Positions 37,201 through 48,790 of a stretch of 64,000 bases of DNA are shown in pieces. Numbering within the stretch: position 1 is the first letter of the stretch; each line of letters begins with the position of its first letter. The notes under the pieces were generated by a model. The model searched no databases. It worked only from the letters and a program-made list of their open reading frames with translations, and was not told where the DNA came from. This stretch comes from Hypomesus transpacificus (lineage: Eukaryota; Chordata; Actinopteri; Osmeriformes; Osmeridae). The stretch spans positions 16,719,682 through 16,783,681 of the forward strand of contig NC_061082.1 of NCBI RefSeq assembly GCF_021917145.1, read 5' to 3'. The position numbers and the translations under genes were made by a program.

Positions 37201-37765
37201 CAGGGGCGTCGTTAGACAATTTTTACTGGGGCACGTGCCCCAGTATAAATTTGGTGTGCCCCAGTAAAATCGAAAGTTTAAGTTTTAACAATTTACTTTG
37301 TCAGTGCATTAATTTAGGTTGATAATCCCGGAAAAAATAAACGCAGTATCCCAATCAACGCTTGTATAATCAAAGCAGTTTAACTGAAAACACAAACCTA
37401 TGCGTGCTCTTCTGAGATTGCCAAATAGCCACTGCAGCACGCACACAGAAGTCCAGGTGTCGGACTCGGCACAAGTCAGAATTGAGGTAGGCTAAGAAAA
37501 CATTACAAAACTAAAGAAAGTTTCTAAATGATAGGCCTACCGATCTTATTTTGACTAAAACAAAATGTGTGCGCTTGCATTAACTATAGATGTTCCTGCC
37601 AAAGCTGATATCGAACTTGCGTCCCTGAACTGTTGTATAGTGGGTTAAGCAAGGGGAGTTTCTATAGCCTAGTAGTGTTTTGAGCGCAACAAGCTTGGAA
37701 GAAAAAAAAGGGATATGAATAGGGGCCTGTGCCCCCGTACAATTTTATCTCTAACAACGCCACTG
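37201..37765. mobile_element. hAT-type MITE with 8-bp target duplication
   Basis: 565 bp. The termini CAGGGGCGTCGTTAG and (reverse complement) CAGTGGCGTTGTTAG are inverted repeats, flanked on both sides by the 8-bp duplication atttatac (37193-37200 and 37766-37773). Both features are hallmarks of hAT elements. Just inside the left end is a perfect 18-bp palindrome, ctggggcacgtgccccag. A fragment of the same family is at 60850-60931. Confidence 0.85.
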
Positions 37766-38024
37766 ATTTATACCCCTGCGCTCTGCGCTTGGATTCAGCC
37801 ACTCCATTACACCATTACAGAATCATTGGTAGCACACTAACACTGATCTGCAACAGTCACACAAAAGCATACACCTTCTCAGTTTGTGTATTTTACATGA
37901 CTTGAATTCATTCAGGTGGAAATGATTTGGCAAATTGGTGTAAATCTAAATAATAATGTTGTTTCGTTATTGTACCTTGGTGTATTTCAGAAGCGTCTGT
38001 AGAGCTGTATTTCTACCACTGAAG

Positions 38025-40937
38025 ATGGCAACCCCAGTCATACGAGTGGTCAACCCCGAGGCCCCAGCAAGTCGTCAACAGGCTGTGTTGGCGGCCAGCA
38101 AGGAGTCCCGTACCTATCGGGGGAAAAAAAGCTCTCCTTCCCCAGTCCTCCCCAGGAGCTGATGAACCAGGCCACTGCCCTGGCCCATGCACAGAAGCTC
38201 CTTCGAGCAGAGGGCATCCCTGCGCCATCACGCCATATGTGCCTGGGAAAGCTGGTGGTGCCGTTTGGGCAGTACATGAACGCACCACTCCACTGGATTG
38301 TGGAAAATGATGTGGGCTACATGAAGTAGTAAGTAAAACTGTTGTGGGCTTTGCATATCAAATGGCATTTATTTTCAACATAAACTGTGGCTACCATCAG
38401 GGTTTATAATTCATCTTTGCAACGTTTCTTTACTCCTCCTCATACTCAGTGATATTAATGATGACGATCTAAGTTGATGTCCAACCCTCACCGTAAGGGA
38501 GTGCCTGGCAGAGTATGCAGAGAGCTTCCCACAGATCTCAAATCTTCTTGAGGCCAACAGACAGGTGTATTTATTGTCAGAGTGGGTTTGAGAGTCACAC
38601 CTTCCAAGAGATGTGGGAACTCTATAGACAATACCAGACACAAAAGGACAGGCCAGAAAAGTACACAGCTGAGCAGAGGAAGGGCATTACGGATGCTTAC
38701 GGTTCTGTGAGGAGGTGGTTGCACACACCAGTGACTCGTATAACCAGCATTCAAATGAAGAGGTTCAGAAAATACATTGACAGAGACAAGCAAACAAGTA
38801 AGTGTTATAAAACAGGAAGAGTAGCATAGTAATATGTTCTGGTAATTAAAAAAAGGATATCATACAATCTAGAGTACCAATAGATTTGTTGTCCAGCAAC
38901 TGCAGGCCACCACTTTTAAATGTGATGCTCCTGAATGGCCAGGCAATGAGGTGGAACTTGTGGTTGCAAGCCAGTCTGTGAAAGGTAAGTGAGATAGAGT
39001 AAACGCACATTAAACTGTATATGTTTTTATAATTCATATTACAAAACAACTACTTTATTCTGTTCATTTTTAGAGTCGGTCAAGTCACAAGACTTCAAGG
39101 GCTTATTCAGTCAGCCTCTGCGGTCCCAAGTGAACCTACTGTCCGACCCAAGAAGCCAGCCACCTCTGTCCGACCCGAGAAGCCAGCCACCTCTGTCCGG
39201 TCTCTGCAGCCTGCCACCTCTGTCCGGTCTGAGCAGCCAGCCACCTCTGTCCGGTCTCAGCAGCCTGCCATCTCTGCCCGGTCTCTACAGCCTGCCACCT
39301 CTGTCCGGTCTCTGCAGCCAGCCACCTCTGTCCGGTCTCTGCAGCCAGCCACTTCTGTCCGGTCTCTGCAGCCAGCCACCTCTGTCCGGTCTCTGCAGCC
39401 AGCCACTTCTGTCCGGTCTCTGCAGCCAGCCACCTCTGACCGGTCTCAGCAGCCAGCCACCTCTGTCCGGTCTCAGCAGCCTGCCACCTCTGTCCGGTCT
39501 CAGCAGCCTGCCACCTCTGTCCGGTCTCAGCAGCCAGCCACCGTGTCCCAGGGTCACACAACACCTGTGATCGACTCCCCTGTAAGTGATATTGACATTA
39601 CATGCAAAGAATTGTAAGTGATGATTTGAAAGCTTTTGAAATGGTTATTTGCATATGGTCTGACATTACACAACCAGATGTTTTGTATGCGTTTGTACAT
39701 GTTGCAGGTAGAGCTGGAGGATTGGGTGCGTTTCTGCGAAGACCCCAATGGCATCCCATCTGCCGACATCTCCTGGGTGAAGGAGGATGCCGAGAGATGG
39801 TTTTTCAGACCTTCAAGGACATCACCGGTCTCCCGAAAAAGCGGCATGTGTTGAAATCCGACAGGAAGTGGTTTTACCCACCTGAACCTCCCGGCTTTGT
39901 CAGCGGTGGTGTGCCAAGTCCACAGTTCTTTTTTAGGAGCCGTGTCTTCCTTTGGCGCCCAGTGTGGAGGTACTCCCTGAAGTGTCCTCATGGGGATGGT
40001 TGCGTGGGGGCCGGACGAAACGTGCACCTGTACAAGTCTGGCTACCACACCCGGGTATAACTAACTTCACCCGTCTGACGAGTTATAACATGACAGTTGA
40101 CAATATGTATTACCATGCGGAAAACGCACAGCACAGAAAGTCATACCGGTCTTCATTTGATTCGATTTGTTTCCCCCATATTTACTTTAGGTGCGTCACA
40201 TCTGTGACATGTCAGACTGGTACTCCATGCTGACCGAGGTCCTGTGCTGCAGACCCTGCACAAAGGCAGCCAGGAGTGGAGAAGGTGGCACAGTGGTACG
40301 GTGGCTTTCGTGGGACTGCTATTTTAACGCAACTTAGCGAGGCTCACCAAGCCATGTTCCCTGCCATCCGTACCAGCAAGTAAGTACACCAAACATAATG
40401 TCCGCATTGAACAAACTTAGCAGTGGTCACACAAATCAATATCAAATGATTGTGACTCTACTTACAGACGTGGCGTGGATAGAAATGTTGTGCTGCTCTT
40501 GAGGGACCGGACCGAATGGGAACACCATGGTCAAGGTGTGGCGTCAGGTACAGGACAGTCACGTTGAGGAGTACCTTCACCGTAAAGACCTGTACATCAC
40601 ACTCCTCATGACCTTGGTAGAACCCGGAGGAATAGTCGCTGCATTGGGGCACACGTTTCAGGCTCCACCGCCTCAGAGAGCTTCCCTCCGCACGGCTCCT
40701 GCGTCACGCCTTCCTGCTGGCGGAGGCAAGCAACGTGGAGGACTACAGGAGCCAGATCCTCTCCACTTTTGGCAATGTGCTGAAAATGGATTCCACCAAG
40801 AAAGTAGGCTGATCAAAATCTAATGCAACACTGTATGATGCAAAGCTAATTTCATAATGTTTTTTGCTGAGGAGGGCAAAGGCTCAGCCGAGTGGTTCAC
40901 CAGCATTGGCAACGAGCACTCCCAAATTGTGACCTAT
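38025..40937 (+). pseudogene. Gene E: broken member of a sister DUF6729-like/DDE-like subfamily
   Basis: Fragments in order: ATG 38025 (MATPVIRVV), a frameshift at the run of G and A near 38118, then VVPFGQYMNAPLHWIVENDVG, which parallels the FGRYAGQSFKWLLENDIGW motif of genes A-C. Next come exon-like pieces at about 38491-38795, 38873-38989 and 39074-39582 (27-bp repeats), then 39708-40055 with FLWRPV and a CPHGDGC cysteine pair, 40192-40380 (WYSMLTEVL, CCRPC), about 40467-40799 and 40870-40937. Near 40785 MDSTKK parallels the first catalytic motif CIDGTKK of gene B. Several frameshifts are present, and the LINE at 40938 removes everything after it, including the second Asp and the Glu. Confidence 0.75.
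39128..39541 (+). repeat. 27-bp coding-type minisatellite in gene E
   Basis: About fifteen copies of a 27-bp unit (ctctgtccggtctctgcagc and seven more bases), giving a nine-residue repeat in any frame (PATSVRSLQ or PPLSGLCSQ). It lies within a probable exon of gene E between its N-terminal and DUF6729-like parts. The flanking donor and upstream exon favour different frames, so an indel has occurred inside it. Confidence 0.85.
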
Positions 40938-43900
40938 TTTATGCTTTTATTGGTTTTACCTAAATTAAAACAAATATTTACAGTGCATGGTAAACCTTCC
41001 ACCACATTTCACTCAGTGTCAATCAGTCAAACACAATGACCCAATACAACCCCCCCTCAATCCGCCGTCAAGCGAGGCAAGGTGTTGTTCCTGTAGAGGG
41101 AGACAGAGGGAACAAACAGGGCCCAGACCCGCCTGGCCACGGTGCACTTGACGAACAGGTGGTAAATGTTTTCAGTGTCAGTGCAACCGTGGGGGCTGAG
41201 CTCGGTACGGGCCATGCGCCATCTATACATTAATTCTCTGGTGGGGAGACAGCCGTGAGCAGTTGACCAATTCAAATCCTTTTGCTTATTGCTGATGCAT
41301 TTATGGCTGACGTTTTTCCATACCTGTTGGATGTTCCAGGCCGGCCTTGGGTGGTGTGATGATGTCCTTCCCTCTGATGTGTGCCATGATGTCCTTGTAT
41401 TTCCAGGAGGCCAGGCCGGCTGCGGGCAGACCCGTCCTGATGGCAAAGTTCTTCCACTCCTTGTGTACTTGTGGTGGGTCCCAGCAGTAGGGCACAGTGT
41501 GGTTGATGGCGGTGTTGTTTATATGGAGTGCTCTGAGTACGGGTGTGGCGAAGTACCTCTCAAAGGCTCCTGCCTTCCTGTCCGGTTTATGGATGTTTGT
41601 GACCAGTTGGGAGAGGCCCTGTGCCCTGATGATGTTGAGGATGTCTGGGACCTCCCCCCCTTCTCCTCTGCGCTAAACATGATGGTCCTTTTCAAGCGCT
41701 CCACGGTGCTCCCCCAGACAAAGGTGAACATCAGGCGCGCGATGGTTTTGCTCGTCACCCTGTCCGGGGGAAACACCCTCCCGACGTAGAGGAGAATGGG
41801 GAGGATTATTGCCTTCAGGATCAAGATCTTACCCGTTATTGTGAGGGACCGTGCACTCCATTGGGAGATCTTTTGCTTGGCATGTTTGATGGTGTTGGCC
41901 CAGGTCAGGGTCCCTTTCCCGTTGTTTTGATAGGTGACTCCGAGCAGCTTGATGTTGTCTGTCTTTACAGGGAAAGAGGTGGTTATGTCTTCTTTCCAGT
42001 ATTAAGACAGGTACAGTTCGCTCTTACCTCGATTGACCAGTGGCTGCACAGTAGTCGTCCACCACCTTCGTTGCCACGGCGATGGACCGACTATCCGTGC
42101 CAACGATGGTGATGTCGTCCATATACGCTCCACCTGGATTCTCTCTCCCTGGGCCCCCGGGAGGTGATAACCCTGGATGTTCTGTCTAGCTCTGAGTTTA
42201 CGGAGGAAAGGCTCCAGGTAGATGACGTACAGCAGGGGTGCCAGGGAGCATCCTTGTGTGACCCCAGACCGGATGGGAAAGGGGTCTGTTAGCTGTCTGT
42301 TGACCAGGACTCTGCTCGTGATGTTGTTGTAGTAGAGCCTGGTCCAGTGGATGAGGTGTTTTGGGAAGTTCATCCTCCCTAGCACCTCCTGCAGGAAGCC
42401 ATGGCTTACCCGGTCGAAGGCTTTCTCTTGGTCGAGGCGAAGGGGGACCTCCGCTCCTGGGAGTGAAAGATGAGGTCTCTCCAGGAGCAGGTTGTCGTTA
42501 ATGGTCCTTCCGGGGACGCCGCAGGTCTGGGTTGATGATTGCGGGGAGGTGTTTTTGGAAGCGCCACATGAGGGCCTTCGTGAGGATTTTGTAGTTGGAA
42601 CGGGGGAGGTTGATGGGGCGCCAATTCCGGAGGTCCTTTAGGTCCCCCTTCTTAGGTAGACCGCTCAGAGGACCTGAGCCAGATCGCCCTTGATGAGTTC
42701 CCAGAAGGCCTGATAGAATTCCGCCGGGATCCCGTCTGGTCCCAGGGCCTTCTGGGTGTTCACGGCGTGCCTCGCCCGGGTGAGCTCCTCCTTGATCACG
42801 AAGTGGAGGCTTTGGTGGTGGTTTCGGGGGGGAGGGAGAGTCAGAAGTCGGGGTGGAGTCGTCTTCGGAGTGGCAGTATTGGGTTTGCGCTTCCTCTTTA
42901 GAACAACCATGTTCCAGTCAGTGAGTAGTGAGTCCTCGTTGTAAAGTGACTGGGAGTGTGGGGGTAAATCATGGGAGGGAATGATCCCTACCAGAGCCGG
43001 CTCCCTCACATTCACCGGCCTGGCAGGGGTGGATGTACGTATCGGAAGATACACTGGGGAGGTCTGTCTGGGAGTCCGGTAGGTCTGGTTGTGTCGTCGG
43101 GGATGAGAGTGCCCCCGGGAGTGGGGAGAGGATGTCGGTCGGGGTTCGATAGAGGGGGCCGGTACCGGGTCGGGGTCCGATACCGGGTCGGGGTCGGTAA
43201 TTATGAATAGGGGGGGTGTGGAAGAGTCTGAAGGGGGGGAGGGGGAAGTCGGTGGAGGGGGAGTCGGTCTGCTCCGTCTGTTGTTGAGCTCCGGGCGGTG
43301 CCGTAGGGGGGGCATTGGCCGGCTTCCTCGTCTTGTTGGCGTAGGAGTGGGGGCAGTCTCTGTAGAGGTGTCCCTGAAGCCCACACAGGTTGCAGGGGCG
43401 TGTGTTGGTGCATTCCACCGTGGGGTGTTCCCCTCGGCAGATCTTTGTGCAGGCCGCGGCCAAATGTCCAAGGTGGCCGCAGGTCCTGCACAATTTGGGC
43501 ATACCGTAGTAGTAGACGGTGCCCCTGTGGTTTCCCAGGTTGATGGTACTGGGGATGTGTTGGACCCTGCCCACCGTTGAAGGATCCGGTGTGAGCTGGA
43601 CCAGCCATTTCCGTGCCCCGGTCCACACTCCATCCTCGTCCAGGACCCTCCTCGCTCCAACGCGGGCATAGCGGCGCAGCCAAACCTCCACGTCGTATTC
43701 CTGCACAGATTCGTTGTGAAATTGAATGGTGACTACTTTGTTTTCCCTGTCTGAAAGTGGTTCTGTGGAGATGGCTGAAAGGCGGGTTATTTTTGTTCTG
43801 GCGGTACATGGTCCAAAATTGCTCTAACAGTTGTGGTGTTTTGAAACTGACCTCAAAGGTGTTTGGGGTTGAGGGTGGTTTCACCAGGCAGTTGAGATCC

Positions 43901-44786
43901 AGCGGCACAAAGCCCACACCTCGTTGGAGTATGGCTCTGCTGAATTCCAGGCGGGTCATTCCGGTTGGGTGTCTCTCTGTCCTGTCGTGGTTGTGGATCC
44001 TTTGGTGGCTCCGTTCCCGGCAGCCTCATCAGATTTCACTGTCACTCTGATGGCGTTCACCCGTCTCATCGCCCCAGGGTTCATCCTGGCAGCCATGGTG
44101 ATGGTGGTGGTGCGTGTCCCCCGAACCTGCCAGGGTGGGGGGAGAGAAGAAGACTCAAGAGCCGGCTGGGACCACTCGGTAGACCGTCCCCAAGGGACGG
44201 TACTCTCCTGTGGCCCGCCTGCTCCTAGAGGTGTTGTTGGGGCTCCTGGCCCTCCTCCCGTCTGGTCTGAGGTGGACAGTCTTCCTGTGGAGGGCAGAGG
44301 AAGACCTGAGAGCAAGGCAGAGCCACCAGAGTGCTTGGCCCTAGGCGTGCCACTCTCCTGTGGCCTGCTTGCTCTCGGCGTAGGTGGTGGGGCTCTCTCC
44401 CGTCCGTTCCTCCTTCCTCCGGGTCTGGTCTGGCCTCTTGGTCTCCTCCTGGTCTCCTGATCCCGACTCGTCGAGCGGTCTGGCCAGCCGCAAGGGGGGG
44501 GGGGGGGGGGGGGGGGGTTGTTTAGACCGTGCCCGGCTGATGAAGTGTTTGGTCCTTATTTTTGCTTGTCACCCTGTCCCGGGGAAACACCCTACCGACA
44601 GAGGAGATCTTACCCGTTATTGTCCGTATATAATATTGGACCGTGCACTCCATTGGGCGATCTTTTGCTTGTCTTGGCTGATGGCATTGGCCCAGGTCAA
44701 GGTCCCTTTCCCCTTGTTTTGGTAGGTAACTCCGAGCAGCTTGATGTTGTCTGTCTTTACAGGGAAAGAGGTGGTTATTGCTTCTT
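40938..44786 (-). mobile_element. Second, rearranged copy of the Tx1-like LINE
   Basis: Begins with the same 3' end (GGTAAAACCAATAAAAGC on the minus strand). It lacks the ORF2 C-terminus, covers ORF2 positions matching 28938-30725 (41057-42780), then jumps to ORF1 (about 42800-44095) and the 5' UTR (to 44516), so the endonuclease region is deleted. A further scrap of ORF2 in the same orientation follows a G-run at 44517-44786. Many small indels break the frames. It is inserted in gene E, not in a U1 gene. Confidence 0.85.
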
Positions 44787-45430
44787 ACCAGTGAAGAACT
44801 CTATTGGTATGGAAAGCTAATCGAACTAGAATATAGCTCCTTGGTCAGCTGGGTCTCTCAAAAAGGGAGCTGCCATGTTATTTTCCGGGGGTGTGGCAAG
44901 CTTATCCAGCTACACTTACGTTAGCCTGCTCTGGAGCAGGTTAGTGCTAATTGATATGTTACTATGGTGACTTATCGAAAGTTGCTTTTTTACGAACCAA
45001 AAAGAGGGGCGTTTATCTTTTTTAAACCGCTTGGCGAGCTACGACAAATACCCCCCTCGATTAGCTTAGCTTCCATAAGATTTCATTTATTTCATTATTA
45101 TTATTCATATTTCAATATTATTTCATATTTCAATATCATTTATTTATTTCTTTATTTCACACGGATGAGTTCTTGTTTGAGCGATATTGATTCAGCCGAC
45201 AAGGACTAATTTATTGGCAAGACCTTCTCACGCCGCAGCAAGCTTTATGCTTTATGAGCTTATGCCTCTGTATGTGAATATGTAATGCTATATTTTAGGA
45301 AATGTCTCATCTTATCTGTTGTGCCTGTTCTTTTTATGTTTCACTGTGGGAGAGTGGGAAACGTCATATCGATTTAATTTTTATGTCTTGACGTGAAGAA
45401 ATTGACAATAAAGCTACTTGAAACTTTAAC
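44787..45430. other. Repeat-derived sequence, no gene
   Basis: Contains a short palindrome, cctgctctggagcagg, near 44926, AT-rich repeats near 45100 and, at about 45385-45425, aaattgacaataaagctacttgaaact, which looks like the 3' tail of a LINE. Confidence 0.4.
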
Positions 45431-45439
45431 TGTGCTTCA

Positions 45440-45636
45440 GACTCCCCATAGCCTTGAGGTTTTTTGCATCAGGTACATTTTCATACAGTATAGGCGATGC
45501 AGAAAACATTGGCAAAGCCACAGCATACGTTTCTGTAAGAAAAGTGCACTTGGCGCTTATCCAGCTGATGAATCAAGTCATATTCCTTGGCCATGTCCCA
45601 GTCAATGAAATCAAAGAGGGATTTACACAGGCCTAC
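45440..45636 (+). pseudogene. Harbinger (HARBI1-like) transposase fragment
   Basis: The translation includes RFFASGTFSYSIGDAENIGKA and VRKVHLAL, then IKEGF, matching the helix-turn-helix region of Harbinger transposases by recall. Only about 60 residues remain and no catalytic motif is present. It runs straight into the left arm of the inverted repeat at 45640. Confidence 0.65.
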
Positions 45637-45639
45637 ATG

Positions 45640-46935
45640 CATGGGCGTCAGCAGCATTTCGAGAGTGGGGCGGACACATTTTAACGGGGGGTCTGGGTCT
45701 ACCAATTCTTTTAAAGATGTAGATGCAATTTCCCACATTTTGGTGCATTTACCACAACTATTTACCATAGTTGCATATACTGAGAGACTGGACATTACAA
45801 TGGGACATCTTTTGTTGATTTCTTAATCTGGGTCTGAAACATATTGTGCTTTTGGCCGTGTTCAGACCTAGGCGTCTGTTACAGGCAGAAAGAGATGACA
45901 AGGATATTTTTTCCAAGTAGCTACAAAAGAAATTGCTGGGTTATTTTTATTGCTATAACCGTGAGCTAATCTGGAGTTAACCTTAGGCAACATGCTAGTT
46001 TTTCTAACGACTGGAAAAAAAAGAAAGAAAAAAACCTTTATTTCAGAATTGTCTTCCAAATTAAACAATGTTGCTCAACTTGTAATTTTGGCAATTCGTA
46101 GCATATCTTTACTACATGTTAGTCTGTAACATGAAGGCAAAACTGATTCAACCATTAAAACCATATATCCTCTGAAAGCTTATACCCTCAGGATGTTATC
46201 TAATGAGACAAGAGACACGTCCTTCTCTCCATGTTAGTTTGATGCCCATGCATAATAAATTCGGTATTGGTAAATGGAGTAAATGGCTGACACTTTTTGG
46301 GCTGTGCCATTTAGGGAAACTGATTCAACCACCTAACCCATGTTTTTTCTGAAAGCTTACATTCTAAGGATGTGATCTGTGGAAAAGACTAGAGGTTTGA
46401 ACACACATTTGACCATTTCTGAACTGTCCAGTCATGCTTAAGGGAGATGTAAATGTTTAATGTAGCCTACATAATTATTAGGCTTCTAAACCTATACCAA
46501 TTTTGAATATGATACGCTGATAACATGATTTACATCTCAAATCTTCATATGAACAATCTACATTAAGCTTTTGTCAATTATCAATATGAAAGAATGCTCA
46601 ATGCATCTCCATGTCTCCTGATATAGCCTACATGGTTGAGATTGAGAGTGAGTCAGAGGCAGGGGCAGCGGAGAAAGCTCTGTTGCTGAGGTGAGTGCTG
46701 AAAGGTAACAGGTAGTTGAAGATGTCCCATTGCTGGGAAGTTTAGTTTTTAATATTGAAATGTCCAGCCCCTCAGTATATGTATAACAACTATGGTAGTA
46801 ATAGTTGCGGTAAATGCACCAAAATGCGGGAAATTGCATCTACATCTTTAACAAAGATTCTGGGGGAGAAACCCCCAGACCCCCTGGCAAAATGTGTCCC
46901 CCCCCCACTTTCAAAATGCTGCTGACACCCATGGC
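45640..46935. repeat. Long inverted repeat pair around a 0.9-kb core
   Basis: The left arm (about 45640-45815) reappears reverse-complemented at about 46725-46935, sharing gtagatgcaatttcc, attttggtgcatttacc, ctggacatt and aatgggacatct blocks, with roughly 70-75% identity by eye. The arms carry cgtcagcagcatt near their outer ends. The core (45816-46724) has no recognised gene. It could be a foldback transposon or two inverted insertions of one repeat. Confidence 0.65.
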
Positions 46936-47282
46936 CATGGGACATTTGCATGCCTTTGTTTTAACCAATGACAGTCAAGTGCGGTTCTGTTTGAATACCT
47001 TGCACGATGACGTGTTATGTTAACTTGTTCACCGACTAACTGTGCAATGCTTGATATATTATTATTTCTGACATAATGATCCTTCGAGAGTGATTTCAAC
47101 ATCCTTTCCATCTCCCAGAACCAAGAACTGAAATCATGCAGACGTGCAAGACAATGGAGAACCTTGCAGCAAATATGGCTGTTTAAAAAGAGGCCAGGTT
47201 TTTTTCTGGGCGTGGATGGTGACGAAATTCTGGACTAGCTATGTGAGACAGCTTTTGATTGGACACGGTAGGAACAAAATTG

Positions 47283-47317
<35 letters not shown>
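46936..47317. repeat. Intergenic with (TA)n microsatellite
   Basis: No gene recognised. A (TA)n run of about 30 bp lies at 47284-47314, directly before the hAT-derived segment. Confidence 0.7.
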
Positions 47318-48005
47318 TACGCGTTATTAACGGCGTTAACGCAAACCCATTTTAACAGCGTCAATTTTTTATCGTGCGATTTACGTTCTTTTCGGCCAAG
47401 CAAACTTTGTAGTTGCTTTCACATGCTATTGCAGCAACTACTAACGTTAGAAAAACTACAACACCACACCGGATTTAGCTAGACCGGAAACAAAACAACA
47501 GGCACGCCGCACACACTTGTTTGGGCTTGCGAGCCGGCTAAAGAGTAGTAGGCTAACGTTACGTTTTGAGTGGATGGCGAGCGCGAGACGCCGAAATGGA
47601 TGCTAATGAGATTCTGAATGGAAGTTTTACTTTTAAAAAGTTGCCAAATGGTTCCATTCAGAAGACCAAAGTGATCTGTGTTTTTTCATTGTGAACTAAG
47701 CTATCATCGCAGCACGTCCAGTCTGAAATACCACTTTATGGCCAAGCACACAGCTGATGCGAATTCTCCGCCCCCTCGTCAAAGCCAGGCAATTACAATG
47801 TTGTTTTCAATTTAAAAAAAACATTTGCACCAAGCAATCCAATCCACTTCTCCATGTTGATAAGAGCATTAAAATTTGAAAAAATAATTAGACAAAAAGA
47901 AATCAAGTGACATTTAGAATAGAAAAAAAATCGATTAATTGCAATTAATCGCGAGTTAACTATGACATCAATATGATTAATCACAATTAAATATTTTAAT
48001 CGTTT
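47318..48005 (+). mobile_element. hAT-derived element with BED-finger remnant
   Basis: The left end (ttaacggcgttaacgc, atcgtgcgatt) and right end (attaatcgcgagttaact) are short imperfect inverted sequences. Inside, about 47596-47790, the plus strand translates as MDANEILNGSFTFKKLPNG followed by a degenerate Cys/His region (YGQAHS after a frame change). This is like the N-terminal BED zinc finger of hAT transposases. It appears to be an internally deleted copy. Confidence 0.55.
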
Positions 48006-48790
48006 GACTCACTATTGCGAACACAAGAGCACAGGTAGAATGTGTGATGATTTAGCCTACACTGGAGAAAAAAAACTGTAAAAAAACAGGAACAATCTGG
48101 CAGCTAGGACGCCAGATTATACCCATTAAAAATTGAAATAATCAATAAAGCCTAACCGTGCGTGTCCGATGCAGCGACGCAATGCGAGCGACAACATGTT
48201 TAGAATAACCACAATTTGTATGATTAGATCACCTACTTGTGTTACTGTTCAATCAACCTATATTTTTTCTACATCGCGATTCACAATTGCCTGATCTGAC
48301 TGTATGAGGCTAGTGTAGTCACTTACCCACCTTGCTTGGAGCTATTGTGATCGTTGCAAGTGTAACCACTTAGCCCCCGAAGTTACTTGGGATAACCATT
48401 TTTCTGTGACTATCTTAGCACACGTTATTGACTTGTTAAGGCTATTAAAAGGCTGTAACATATTCTGTTAAAAATAAAGACAGTTTTTAACTTTCCAATT
48501 AAACTTTGTGACTGATCTTGTAATAGATTCCACCTTAGAGCTTTCTTTTGGGGCTCATTTGCATAGTGTTGTTTAAATCAATCACTTATTTTGTTTGAGT
48601 AATATATTTTTGGGAAAAGTGTTGGCATACTTGTTTTCTATATCCGACTACTTTAGGTATTTACATCTTTATTTTGGACCATTATATAGGTAATTATTAC
48701 ATGGGGTGAGTGTAGTTACCTCTGGTAAAAAAAAAAAAACATTTTAAACTAAGCTTCTGTAGGCTGAATTCCAATCAACTACATTATATT
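48006..48790. other. Intergenic, no gene recognised
   Basis: AT-rich, with a poly-A run near 48727-48741. An acceptor-like ttatag before 48838 suggests the following transposase had an upstream exon here, which could not be identified. Confidence 0.4.

Noticed and set aside
39130-39570. Long open frames on both strands across the 27-bp repeats
   Set aside because: Only one plus-strand reading is plausible, as part of gene E; the minus-strand frames result from the repeat period.
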